Position numbers and translations under genes: made by a program
Assembly (NCBI RefSeq): GCF_900142105.1
Contig: NZ_FQZS01000009.1
Location: 1-64,000, forward strand
Reading direction: 5' to 3'
DNA: 64,000 nucleotides
Origin: Lutispora thermophila DSM 19022
Lineage (GTDB): Bacteria > Bacillota > Clostridia > Lutisporales > Lutisporaceae
The notes under the pieces: model-generated
Told to the model about the DNA's origin: nothing
Databases searched by the model: none
The model's input: only the letters and a program-made list of their open reading frames with translations
Part shown: in pieces, positions 36,027-44,587 of the stretch
Layout: each line of letters begins with the position of its first letter
Numbering within the stretch: position 1 is the stretch's first letter

Positions 36027-36068
36027 AAAAACAAGGGTTGTAAATGCACATCTGTAACCCTTGTTTTT
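36027..36068 (+). terminator. Intrinsic terminator of the HTH regulator gene
   Basis: ACAAGGGTT pairs with AACCCTTGT, with A-T flanks, and runs into seven T residues. Confidence 0.8.
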
Positions 36069-36075
36069 TTATTTA

Positions 36076-36696
36076 TCAAAAAAATGAAAGCTGCTCTGTT
36101 TGTGCCTTATAAACTTTTACTTGGCGATTGGTGATTTTATCATCCTCTCTGATTACTCTAAATAAAAACGGTGAATTGACATCGTAATTTAAATAATTAT
36201 CTCTGGCAACGCTTTCGTCATAATTGGCATAACAATACTTGCAGTTATTTATACATGTATTATATGTTCCTATATCAATGCTCTCCGCACATCCACAGAT
36301 TGATCTTTGATTTTTATCCTTTGGAATATTTATCTCCTTACCTATAAGCTTTGATATGAGCCGATCATCTATGCACTTGCCTGACATTATACCATATGGC
36401 CTCAAATCAATGATTTCAGCACAACTTGAAATCTTTAAATTATACTTATCTGCAATATTCTTAAAGGAGGTAGCAATTAACTCTATCTCCGTTGATGATA
36501 TGTCTCTTACCCCAATGGACTGTAGCCTTCTTTTTATCTTTCGGTAATTATCCAAAATACTAATAACCACTGTGTTTGTATAATCTTTCAATATTTGTGC
36601 CATTTCATGAAACTTTGTTATATGAAACTGTGCATCGATCTCCTTTGTTACAATTATAGGGTCATATCTCCATACAACTCGCTCCTTACCAATTTT
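36076..36696 (-). pseudogene. DUF1848-family protein, 5' end missing
   Basis: The open frame runs from 36696 and reads VVWRYDPIIVTKE, HITKFHEMAQ and KDYTNTVVISILDNYRK, matching the middle of DUF1848 proteins. It continues to a C-terminal cysteine cluster (SICGCAES, TCINNCKYCYANYDE). Family members are about 300 residues and start well upstream with a conserved N-terminal region, which is absent. The frame closes with TAA at 36699 and abuts a group II intron remnant. An ATG at 36603 could start 175 residues, but the protein would lack its N-terminal half. It is likely non-functional. Confidence 0.7.
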
Positions 36697-36711
36697 TTAA
36701 ATCCCCGAGAC

Positions 36712-37105
36712 CTCCTATTGTTCAGTCCTTCCCAAGATATTCATGACTACCCTGATACTATGACCTCTGTTGACTTCTCATGGTAAATCTTGTTTCAAAC
36801 GTGATTCAAATTTCATTTCTTCACGTCCATGAGACCTCCCCAGGTAAGAGCACAAACTTTCCCTCCATATATCTGATACATTTACTTTGCCTGTTTCGGA
36901 TAGCTATCGGGCTTTGTTTTGTCATGCAAACTCACCCACAGACTTAAGCCTTATATGTAGTTCGTGTTCCTCAGACCGGAGTTTTGCCGCCGACTTCCTT
37001 CAGATTCCACCTCGCGATGGATACCCTTGTCTTAAGCTAACGGTTGGCGCTATCAACCCCCGTATCGGACTTTCACCGACTAGCTTGCGCCCATGCTGGT
37101 CGCAC
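36712..37105 (-). mobile_element. 5' remnant of a group IIC intron
   Basis: Reading the minus strand from 37105, the sequence starts GTGCGACC and contains GGTGAAAGTCCGATAC, AAGGGTATCC, GAGGTGGAATCTGAAGGAAG, CGGTCTGAGGAACACGAACT, GAGTTTGCATGACAAAACAA, CCTGGGGAGGTCT and GGGAAGGACTGAACAA. These are conserved pieces of domain I to III of class C introns such as the Oceanobacillus iheyensis ribozyme, recalled from memory. No reverse transcriptase, domain V or domain VI is present, so it cannot splice. The 5' end lies directly past an intrinsic terminator, the known insertion preference of group IIC introns. Confidence 0.8.
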
Positions 37106-37108
37106 ATG

Positions 37109-37134
37109 AAAAAAGACATCTTTTCAGATGTCTT
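37109..37134 (-). terminator. Intrinsic terminator of the hicAB scar, group IIC target
   Basis: On the minus strand AAGACATC and GATGTCTT form an 8-bp stem followed by TTTTTT, starting 7 bases after the scar's stop codon. The intron remnant begins just beyond. Confidence 0.8.
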
Positions 37135-37141
37135 ATTAGTC

Positions 37142-37277
37142 CTATTTTGAAATATTTAATCTTTGCAATAACACTTCATGCAACACTTTTGAAAAGTTTA
37201 TCCCTGCTTTTTCCGCCTCTTCGTTTCAAATACCATCCATTCTTTTCAAGAAGTTCTATCATGTCTTTCCTCTTCAT
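37142..37277 (-). pseudogene. hicA-hicB toxin-antitoxin deletion scar
   Basis: ATG at 37277 behind GGAGGG starts MKRKDMIELLEKNGWYLKR, the N-terminus of HicA (mRNA interferase toxin). Before the catalytic-His region is completed, the sequence passes into another frame, EKAGINFSKVLHEVLLQRLN, which is the Arc-like C-terminus of a HicB antitoxin, ending with TAG at 37142. A deletion of several hundred bases joining hicA to the end of hicB explains this. No functional toxin or antitoxin can be made. Confidence 0.68.
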
Positions 37278-37303
37278 CTGTTGTTCCCTCCCTACAATTA
37301 CAT

Positions 37304-37325
37304 CATACGTATTCCATACGTATTT
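37304..37325 (-). promoter_or_regulatory. Tandem 11-bp repeats upstream of hicA (candidate HicB operator)
   Basis: CATACGTATTC (37304-37314) and CATACGTATTT (37315-37325) are adjacent direct repeats, each holding the palindrome TACGTA, 27 bases before the hicA start. Confidence 0.5.
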
Positions 37326-37492
37326 GACAGTACTTTTTACACATTTAGTACATATTTCTAATTTATAGGGATTAAATAATGTAAAGGTCACACATTTTGC
37401 TGCCACACTTAGGCTTATTATCACATTAGCATATCAATTTCGAATTATTCTGATTCTGGCAAAATTATTTTTTCTGGACATTCTTTGATTGT

Positions 37493-38143
37493 TTAATCTA
37501 TTATTTTTAATTCAATGGCTGTCACATGTTCCAATTTAAGTATTTCTCCCAATTGATAGGGTACAGAAGTTCTAAATAGGGGCCCATCCACAACTATTGT
37601 ATGATATTCTCCATTTTCTCCGCAGAGGTCTATGCCATACTGTTTCATATCATCCAAGAGCTTCTCATCAATTATTTTGCCAAGAAAATCTGCCGGCAGC
37701 TTTTCTGGATGAACACATTTAATCAGGCATTTATATCCTGCACCAATTACCTCCCGTACAAGTTCTTCACGATTCTCATTCCATAAAGGTAGTATTGGAA
37801 TTAAATCTGCCTTTCTGCACCTTTCCTCATCCCACATTTTATGTTCTGGTATGTCAATATCCCCAAATACACATGCTTCCGCACCAAGCTTCTTCCATTC
37901 CAAAAGAGCCTTTTCCATAATAACATCATAATCCATGCCATCGGTATCATAACACTCCAGTGGAATCCCAAGGGACTCTGAGATGCTTTTAAGCAGCTTC
38001 TTATCAGCACCATGAAACCATGAACGCTTTGCCATTGTGTTATACATAACAATGAGTCCGATAGGCTTATGCCCTTGCTGAACCATGCGGTGTAATGCCA
38101 ATATACTATCTTTTCCTGTACTAAAAGCAGCAACAAATTTCAT
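37493..38143 (-). CDS. PP-loop ATPase, diphthine-ammonia-ligase-like (DPH6 type)
   Basis: ATG at 38143 follows GTGGAGGAA. The 216-residue protein has the PP-loop FSTGKDSILAL near its start, FGDIDIPEHKMWDEERC, and the late GENGEYHTIVVDGPLF, all typical of the DPH6/MJ0570 family. Bacteria lack diphthamide, so the true reaction is unknown; the family adenylates a carboxyl or carbonyl group and amidates it. It looks intact despite the degraded surroundings. Confidence 0.85.
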   Translation of the reverse strand: MKFVAAFSTGKDSILALHRMVQQGHKPIGLIVMYNTMAKRSWFHGADKKLLKSISESLGIPLECYDTDGMDYDVIMEKALLEWKKLGAEACVFGDIDIPEHKMWDEERCRKADLIPILPLWNENREELVREVIGAGYKCLIKCVHPEKLPADFLGKIIDEKLLDDMKQYGIDLCGENGEYHTIVVDGPLFRTSVPYQLGEILKLEHVTAIELKIID

Positions 38144-38226
38144 TTTTATTTCCTCCACTTTCCACTTCTCTTAAATAAAATCCAGTCATTTATTATTTCG
38201 ACATTATCATGAATAAAGTATATCAC

Positions 38227-38262
38227 AGTAAAGCCTGACTTTGTAAAAAATCAGGCTTTACT
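38227..38262. terminator. 12-bp palindromic hairpin
   Basis: AGTAAAGCCTGA (38227-38238) pairs perfectly with TCAGGCTTTACT (38251-38262). It lies upstream of the PP-loop gene on the minus strand and may stop transcription coming from the tRNA side. Confidence 0.5.
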
Positions 38263-38354
38263 AACTTCTCTTACTTAGTATTATTTAAAAATATACCAGC
38301 AGCCTATCCCCACTATTTTCAGTTATCCATAACTGAAAATTGGATACAGTATTC

Positions 38355-38465
38355 TTAACTACAACAACATTCATATTCACCAGTTGAATAACTTTCTACA
38401 CTTTTAAAGTAATCACCACAGTTGACACATGCCTTTACCACAGTATGTATAGTAAATATTTTCAT
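38355..38465 (-). CDS. Possible 36-residue Cys-rich peptide
   Basis: A small frame encodes MKIFTIHTVVKACVNCGDYF and a tail ending ECCCS. The CVNC pair and the terminal CCC would suit metal binding. The ribosome-binding site is weak and there is no homology I recall, so this is a low-confidence call. The rest of 38160-38830 holds a hairpin and the integrase relic. Confidence 0.25.
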   Translation of the reverse strand: MKIFTIHTVVKACVNCGDYFKSVESYSTGEYECCCS

Positions 38466-38537
38466 ATTACGCCATCTTTTAAACTGTCTAAATACTTATC
38501 ATGTATCATCTTTCTTGGATAGCTTTCATCTCTAAAA

Positions 38538-38759
38538 TCTGTATATTTTCATGATCTACGCCATACCGCTGCTAGTTTAATGCTACATGAAGGTGTAGAA
38601 CTTAAAACTGTATCTGAAATTCTTTTCCATATCAGCATTTCCATCACAGCAGATATATATAGTCACGTTATAGAAGAAAAGAAAAAACAAGCCGCTAAAA
38701 AATTAGATAAATATATAAAGTTATTTCATTTATTCTCTTGTGACATATTTGTGACATGA
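38538..38759 (+). pseudogene. C-terminal relic of a tyrosine recombinase (integrase)
   Basis: The frame reads FHDLRHTAASLMLHEGVELK, then TVSEILFHISISITADIYSH and VIEEKKKQAAKKLDKYI to a TGA at 38757. HDLRH contains the catalytic His/Arg box and DIYSHV the nucleophilic tyrosine. Only about 70 residues remain; the rest of the gene and the element are gone. It lies 75 bases from the 3' end of tRNA-Ser(GGA), a usual attachment site. Confidence 0.75.
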
Positions 38760-38833
38760 AAAGCTATATAAAAGGATTGTGGCATAAAAATAGGCTACAG
38801 ATAAAACTCTGTAACCCTTCATTTCACTATGTA

Positions 38834-38927
38834 TGGCGGAGAGAGAGGGATTCGAACCCTCGGTAGCCGTTTTGTAGCTACACACGATTTCCAGTCGTGC
38901 GCCTTCGACCAACTCAGCCATCTCTCC
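38834..38927 (-). tRNA. tRNA-Ser, anticodon GGA
   Basis: The minus strand gives a 94-base tRNA with acceptor stem GGAGAGA/TCTCTCC, encoded CCA, GGTTCGAATCC T-loop, a long variable arm (GTAGC/GCTAC) and anticodon loop CTGGAAA. The long arm and the GGA anticodon identify serine. Confidence 0.95.
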
Positions 38928-38990
38928 GTTTTGTTGCTCGCACTATGTTATTATACTAAAAAAATCACTAAATAGCAACATGAAATTTTA

Positions 38991-39836
38991 TCAAAGAATC
39001 ATAAACATTTCATATTGAGCTACTTTTTCTTTTTCAAACCCTAGTTTTTTATAAAAACCATATAAAACATGATTATTTGGAAAGCTTGTTCCAAGTTTTA
39101 TTAGGTTCAGCTTATCTATTGCGTTTCTTAGAAGACCAGTTGCAATTCCTTGTCCTCTGTGTTTTTTATTTACCCAAATCAAGTTTATTCTACCATACTC
39201 ATTTATGCTCAATACTCCCACAATTTTATTTTCTATAAAAGCTCCATAATTATGCTGTCCTTCTGACTTTTCTATATATGGCAAATCATTCTGCCAGTTT
39301 ATATACACATCTCCCATCTCATCTCTTATCTCTTTTAATTGGCTGAATTCAATAGGTTTTATGTCATATGGATTATTGAACTTCTCAAATTTACTTAAAT
39401 CCGATAATTGAAAATATTGAAGTTCGTACACTTTTTCATAACCATGTTTCTTGTAAAAATTCAATGCCCTGTCGTTTCCTATTATAGTTTCCAACATCAT
39501 CATTTTGCAGCCTTCACTAATGGCTCTTTCCTTATGAAGATAAAAAAGTTCATCTGCTATTCCTTTTCCTCTGTAATCGGGAATAATGCAAAGAGCGCCA
39601 CATCTCATAGTTTTTATCCCATTATAATCTTTTATGCCACCTAAAATTAGTCCCACAGGCCTTTCCTCTTCTATGGCAATAAAAGAATTTTTGAGTTCAT
39701 TGCCTTCCGGACCAAAAAATCTTTTTTTAAATTCTTCCAAAGGCAAATGAAGATTAACAATATAATCTGAAAACCCCTGATTAAAACATTGATAGATAAG
39801 TTCAAAACCTACGTCTTTGCAATTTTTAAAAGCCAT
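38991..39836 (-). CDS. Protein with two tandem GNAT acetyltransferase domains
   Basis: The start is ATG at 39836 (or 39842, two codons earlier). The 281-residue protein has a first GNAT domain with CIIPDYRGKGIADEL (acetyl-CoA loop) and NFYKKHGYEK. A second domain has WVNKKHRGQGIATGLL and GFYKKLGFEKE. Both keep the R/Q-x-x-G-x-G/A loop. Substrate unknown; the architecture resembles MshD-like or antibiotic/peptide acetyltransferases. It is monocistronic, next to tRNA-Ser. Confidence 0.82.
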   Translation of the reverse strand: MAFKNCKDVGFELIYQCFNQGFSDYIVNLHLPLEEFKKRFFGPEGNELKNSFIAIEEERPVGLILGGIKDYNGIKTMRCGALCIIPDYRGKGIADELFYLHKERAISEGCKMMMLETIIGNDRALNFYKKHGYEKVYELQYFQLSDLSKFEKFNNPYDIKPIEFSQLKEIRDEMGDVYINWQNDLPYIEKSEGQHNYGAFIENKIVGVLSINEYGRINLIWVNKKHRGQGIATGLLRNAIDKLNLIKLGTSFPNNHVLYGFYKKLGFEKEKVAQYEMFMIL

Positions 39837-39965
39837 AATCATCACCCACCACTCTTCTTGAATGGGGTTATATAGTGCCCCCACATCTTTTTTTAGATTA
39901 TATCATAACTTAGTATTAACAAAAAGGAAAAAGAAAAAGAGCAAGTATGCCAACCTGCTCTTGTA

Positions 39966-41270
39966 TTAGCTATCGCTTTCTGTAAGTTTTACTTCGACGG
40001 TCTTATATCTGTTCAACTCGCCATAGGCTTCTACTTTTACCACATCTCCTACTTTATGCTTCTGAATTATTTGCTGTAATTGCTCTATTGTAGTTATCCT
40101 TTCACCATCCACCTTTGTAATGATATCACCTCTAACCAGACCTGCCTTATCTGCTCCGCTTCCTTCTATAACCTGTCTAATCAAGACTCCCTGTGGAACA
40201 TCATATTGTTTCGCTGTCTTCTCATCTATAGTCTGTCCTGTGATCCCCAAGTAAGGTCTGGATACCTTCCTGTTCTGTATAAGCTGCTCTATGATTGGCT
40301 TGGCTTCATTTATAGGTATTGCAAAGCCCATACCCTCTACCTTGTTCTCTACTAGCTTCAAAGTGTTTATCCCTATTACCTTGCCTTCAGAGTTTACCAG
40401 AGCGCCACCGCTATTTCCTGGGTTTATTGCCGCATCTGTCTGTATAAGTTTCATTGTTCTGTTCCCTACATATAACTCTCTATTCAATCCACTGATTATT
40501 CCTGCTGTCACAGAACCTGCATAATCAGTGCCCATTGGGCTTCCTATTGCCACTGCAAGCTCTCCAACTTCCAGAGTTGATGAATCTCCCAGCTCAGCAG
40601 GTTGTAAATTCTTTCCTTCGACCTTTATAACAGCCAAATCCGTTTGAGAATCTTTCCCTACCACTTTTGCTGGCAATTCGGTTCCATCATGTAGTATTAC
40701 CGTTATATTATCGGAGCCGTCTATTACATGGTTGTTGGTTACAATATGTCCATTGCTGTCAATTATTATGCCCGAACCATTTCCTTCGCTTTCATAGGTA
40801 TACCCGAAAAAGTCTCTCATGCTCTTTTTAATTCTTATAGCCACGATGGAAGGAGATACTTTTTTAGCTATGGGAACAACCGGTGATACAGTCTTGTCTA
40901 TAGTATAGTTATATTGCTTGTCTTGGCTTGCATAGACCACATTTTTTCCTTTCATGTTATCCATTATGTTATCCGCTATGAAACCAAAAGCAGATCCGAA
41001 AGCCAATCCTATGGCTAACGCTATAGCTATAGCTGACTTACCCCATTTCTTTGGCTTCTTTTCGATCACTTCCCTATAGAATGTGGATGTGGGCATAGGC
41101 ATATTCTCATCAACTCTTCCTGTAGCTTCATTTTCTATAGGTGTCTCTTTTATAGCTACATCTTCTACAGGTATGTCTTCTTTAGTCGCATTTTCTATAA
41201 CTGTATCTCCCGTAGGTACGCTTTCTATAGCTTCATCTTCAATTATATCCCTTCTGATATCATCATCCAT
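39966..41270 (-). CDS. htrA: HtrA/DegP-type membrane-anchored serine protease with PDZ domain
   Basis: The 434-residue protein has an acidic cytoplasmic N-terminus, one membrane helix at about 75-100 (SAIAIALAIGLAFGSAFGFI), and a trypsin-like domain with catalytic His (VTNNHVID), Asp (TDLAVIKV) and Ser (NPGNSGGAL). A C-terminal PDZ domain follows (YLGITGQTI, GVLIRQVIEGSGADKAGL). It degrades misfolded proteins at the outer face of the membrane. It lies 73 bases downstream of a two-component system on the same strand, so control of envelope stress is likely. Confidence 0.92.
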   Translation of the reverse strand: MDDDIRRDIIEDEAIESVPTGDTVIENATKEDIPVEDVAIKETPIENEATGRVDENMPMPTSTFYREVIEKKPKKWGKSAIAIALAIGLAFGSAFGFIADNIMDNMKGKNVVYASQDKQYNYTIDKTVSPVVPIAKKVSPSIVAIRIKKSMRDFFGYTYESEGNGSGIIIDSNGHIVTNNHVIDGSDNITVILHDGTELPAKVVGKDSQTDLAVIKVEGKNLQPAELGDSSTLEVGELAVAIGSPMGTDYAGSVTAGIISGLNRELYVGNRTMKLIQTDAAINPGNSGGALVNSEGKVIGINTLKLVENKVEGMGFAIPINEAKPIIEQLIQNRKVSRPYLGITGQTIDEKTAKQYDVPQGVLIRQVIEGSGADKAGLVRGDIITKVDGERITTIEQLQQIIQKHKVGDVVKVEAYGELNRYKTVEVKLTESDS

Positions 41271-41343
41271 TTTGTATCCCTCCTTAGTTTTACTATTTTA
41301 ATTGTAAGACATATATTTTAATAAAATATGAATAAAATGTTAA

Positions 41344-42756
41344 TTATTTAGCTTTGCCAATGGTAAATGAGAATCTTATGGCCCCATCCAGCTTATCTGC
41401 CCAAATTTTTTCACCTTGAAGTATGATCATTTCCTTTACTATGGATAATCCAAGACCAAAACCAGATTTGTATATTCCTCTGGTTTGATCCCCTTTATGG
41501 AATCTCTCCCACATATTTTTTATTTCAATTTCATCTACGTTTTCACATGTGTTTATAATCTCCACCACTACCTTACTCTTTTCTTCTCTGGTTCTTAGAC
41601 TTATATACCCATTCTCCTCTGTAAACTTCACCGCATTGTCCAGCAGGTTGGTAATTATCCTTTCCATCATTGCTTTATCTGCATTTACCAAGGTGGAATC
41701 ATCATGGAGCTTCAACATCACATCTATGTTCTTTTTTGTTATTTCATTTTCGAAATTTATGAGCTTTCTTCTCAGCATTTCGTTTAGCTCAAAATTGGTT
41801 TTGTTTACTTCTACCTTGCCTTGCTGAATATTGTTAAGTTCCAGAAGCTCATTGGTCATCTTTATAAGCCTCTGACATTCATCCATGACTATGTTGAGAT
41901 AATGTCCTTGCATCTCAGGAGGTATTGTTCCGTCCATTATTCCTCCCACAAATCCCTTTATGGAAGTCATGGGAGACCTAAGATCATGAGAAATATTTGC
42001 TATGAAGTTACGCCTGTTTTCTTCGATCTTTTCCAAGGATTCCGCCATATCATTAAAGCTCTTTGCCAATTCTTCTATTTCATCACCTGTCTTTATTTCC
42101 AGCCTCTTCTGAAACTCTCCTCCCGATATGACCTTAGCAGCCTTGCTTATCTCCATCAGAGGCATGGAAATACGCTTTATTTGAAAATATAGGATCACAT
42201 ATGCAAAAAGACCTGAAAATATAATTGCAAGTATGGTTATATTGTATATATCCCTGAAGGATTTCTGAATCCCCGGCATGGAGGCATGTACTAAAACGGC
42301 ACCTTCAAATTCATCATTGTAGAATATTGGGTAACCTACCGTCAGCACCGGCTCACGGAACTTGCCTCCAAAATTGCCTGTCTCAATAATATTCCTGCCT
42401 CTATATAAAATTCCCAATCTTGTGTTGTCCACTTGTTGTCCTAAATATTGCTCCTCATTGGTTCCGGATACTCCAAAAATCATACCATTCCTATCTATTA
42501 TCCATATTCTGGCATCCAAAAACTTATCGAGAATCTTCAAGTCCTCAATTAATGTTTCCCTGTCAAGCCTTCCAGAATAGAGCCCGATTGCAATGTCTTG
42601 GGTTATCTTCTGGCCATATTCCAGCAGCAGATCCTTTTTGCTATCTATGAAATATTGGGAAAAGAGCTTCATAAGCACCAAAGCCAATATGCCAAATCCC
42701 AATATTATGGTTATTCCATATGTTATAAAAAGCTTTTGAAATATGCTTTTCTTCAT
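41344..42756 (-). CDS. Sensor histidine kinase
   Basis: The 470-residue protein has two membrane helices (about 10-32 and 172-192), an extracytoplasmic sensor part of about 135 residues, a HAMP linker, the H-box NFIANISHDLRSPMTSIKGF, N-box IITNLLDNAVKF and G-box GFGLGLSIVKEM. It overlaps the response-regulator gene by four bases (ATGA), so both are translated together. The neighbouring protease suggests it monitors the cell envelope. Confidence 0.9.
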   Translation of the reverse strand: MKKSIFQKLFITYGITIILGFGILALVLMKLFSQYFIDSKKDLLLEYGQKITQDIAIGLYSGRLDRETLIEDLKILDKFLDARIWIIDRNGMIFGVSGTNEEQYLGQQVDNTRLGILYRGRNIIETGNFGGKFREPVLTVGYPIFYNDEFEGAVLVHASMPGIQKSFRDIYNITILAIIFSGLFAYVILYFQIKRISMPLMEISKAAKVISGGEFQKRLEIKTGDEIEELAKSFNDMAESLEKIEENRRNFIANISHDLRSPMTSIKGFVGGIMDGTIPPEMQGHYLNIVMDECQRLIKMTNELLELNNIQQGKVEVNKTNFELNEMLRRKLINFENEITKKNIDVMLKLHDDSTLVNADKAMMERIITNLLDNAVKFTEENGYISLRTREEKSKVVVEIINTCENVDEIEIKNMWERFHKGDQTRGIYKSGFGLGLSIVKEMIILQGEKIWADKLDGAIRFSFTIGKAK

Positions 42757-43439
42757 CTTTTCACCTCAAATTTGTATCCAACACCCCATACAGTCTTTAT
42801 TTCCCATCTCCCCATATCATCATGAAGCTTCTCCCTCAACCTCTTTATGTGGACATCTACAGTTCTTGAATCTCCTATGTAATCATAGTCCCATACCTTC
42901 TCCAATAGCTGCTCCCTGGTAAAAACCTGGTTGGGTCTTGAAGCAAGAAAGTATAAAAGCTCCATCTCCTTAGGAGGCAGCTCCAACCTATTGCCTTTAA
43001 AGGTTACTGTATAATCGTTTTTATCTATAGTTAATCCTGGAAATACCAGTTTCTCTTCCTTTACCATATCATTGTTCTGAACTCTTCTCAGCACAGCCTT
43101 AATGCGGGCCAAAAGCTCCTTTGGATCAAAAGGTTTCACAATATAATCATCAGCTCCCAGTTCCAGTCCCAATACCTTATCTATTACCTCTCCTCGAGCT
43201 GTAAGCATAATAATAGGTATATTGCCTGCCTTCCTAATCTGCTTACATACTTCATAACCATCCATATGAGGTATCATTATATCCAGAATCACCAGATCAG
43301 GAGTCCATTGATAAAAATCCTCCAACGCTTTTTTGCCGTCATATGCTATCTTTACATCATACATTTCCTTCTCAAGATAGATTCTGATAAGTTCCGCTAT
43401 ATTCTGATCGTCATCCACCACAAGTATCTTATACTTCAT
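42753..43439 (-). CDS. OmpR/PhoB-family response regulator
   Basis: The 228-residue protein has a receiver domain with VVDDDQN, phospho-acceptor Asp in DLVILDIMIPHMDGYE, and LTARGE and VKPFDPKELLARI. It has a C-terminal winged helix with FTREQLLEKVWDYDYIGDSR. It partners the kinase directly downstream and probably activates the htrA gene. The ATG follows GAGGGTGTGGAG. Confidence 0.92.
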   Translation of the reverse strand: MKYKILVVDDDQNIAELIRIYLEKEMYDVKIAYDGKKALEDFYQWTPDLVILDIMIPHMDGYEVCKQIRKAGNIPIIMLTARGEVIDKVLGLELGADDYIVKPFDPKELLARIKAVLRRVQNNDMVKEEKLVFPGLTIDKNDYTVTFKGNRLELPPKEMELLYFLASRPNQVFTREQLLEKVWDYDYIGDSRTVDVHIKRLREKLHDDMGRWEIKTVWGVGYKFEVKR

Positions 43440-43862
43440 TTCTCCACACCCTCTCAGTTTAATCCTTATCCAGTCTTTGAGTATTACAGCTCTGGGAACT
43501 TCTATGCAGCTTATGAATTGTATATTCCGATCCCTATATAAGCAAACAACAGATTTATCTTAAAAGAATCATACAGCAAAATATTTAAATAATCAATAAA
43601 ACCTAAGGAAGAAAAATAATAAGCTGTAAAAAGATTGAAAAACCAGGCTTGTCTATATCGCCCATTGCAAATTTATATGGTTCAAAATGGACTATAGGAA
43701 AATTTGATTTAATATTTTATGTCAAATTATAATAAAAAGTACTTCCATTAAAAGTATTTTAATAGCATTTTTTTACATATGCATGAGAAGGTTTAACTTA
43801 AGAAATTTTACTTTCCTATGCATCATATAAAGCAAACTCTAATATAGAATTGAGGTTAAAAT
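43440..43862. other. Divergent intergenic region, no gene
   Basis: This 423-base AT-rich stretch separates the response regulator (-) from the Cys-rich protein (+). It must hold both promoters, but I see no convincing consensus promoter, hairpin or repeat. Confidence 0.4.
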
Positions 43863-44534
43863 ATGATTAAAATTTATGTTGAATTGGATCACAATATTCC
43901 CAGATATGCCTGCACAAGTTGCAGCTCCTGTGATAGTTTATTTGGAAAAAGCCTTTGCAAAGTAAAAAACAGAGGATGTTGCTGGTACTTTCCCAAATTC
44001 ACCCTGATAGATATTCAAAGAATGTCCAAAACGCCAGATGGCCTTAAAGCCCTCAACAAGATATTAAGCAATCCCGGTACTCAAATATATAATTACTATA
44101 TCCATGCCAAAGGTTTCTTTGATGAAGCTGAATATAAAAAGTATATGGAAAACGGCATACTGCCGGAGACAGATCATTTGGAAGATCACACCATATTTTT
44201 CAGAGGCTGTCCTTTCGTAAAATCAGGCAAAGGATGCACCTTACCTCCAAGATTCAGAACCTTCGTGTGCAATTTTTTCATATGCAAGGAAGTGTCTGAA
44301 GCAGCAGAATCTCATGAGTTGTTTCATAAATATGAAGAAGAGAGGCTTAGGTATTCAAGATGGCTTGATTGGGAAAATGAAAATCTAAGGCACATTCTTT
44401 CCCAGGACAACCTCACACTCCAAAGTAGCTTTACAGAAGTAATAAAAAAGCTTCAGGAATTGGAGTTATCCCAATATGAATTTCCTTACCTTGAGCCCAT
44501 AGTCCTTGACGATTCATGGTATAGAGGTGCATAA
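43863..44534 (+). CDS. Cys-rich YkgJ-like protein
   Basis: The 223-residue protein has an N-terminal cysteine cluster (ACTSCSSCDSLFGKSLC, RGCCWYFP) and a central CPFVKSGKGCTLPPRFRTFVC followed by NFFIC. This spacing resembles the YkgJ/zinc- or iron-chelating family. Function is unknown, possibly a metallochaperone or Fe-S protein. It is monocistronic, with a terminator stem at 44543. Confidence 0.65.
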   Translation: MIKIYVELDHNIPRYACTSCSSCDSLFGKSLCKVKNRGCCWYFPKFTLIDIQRMSKTPDGLKALNKILSNPGTQIYNYYIHAKGFFDEAEYKKYMENGILPETDHLEDHTIFFRGCPFVKSGKGCTLPPRFRTFVCNFFICKEVSEAAESHELFHKYEEERLRYSRWLDWENENLRHILSQDNLTLQSSFTEVIKKLQELELSQYEFPYLEPIVLDDSWYRGA

Positions 44535-44542
44535 AAACCAAA

Positions 44543-44581
44543 AAGTTGGCTGGGTCTTATTTCTTAAAATCCAGCCAACTT
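44543..44581 (+). terminator. Hairpin after the Cys-rich gene
   Basis: AAGTTGGCTGG (44543-44553) pairs perfectly with CCAGCCAACTT (44571-44581), starting 9 bases after the stop codon. The following run is A/T mixed. Confidence 0.65.
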
Positions 44582-44587
44582 ATAAAA

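Noticed and set aside
38730-38921. 63-codon frame through tRNA-Ser(GGA)
   Set aside because: It runs through a complete tRNA gene and is a by-product of its sequence.
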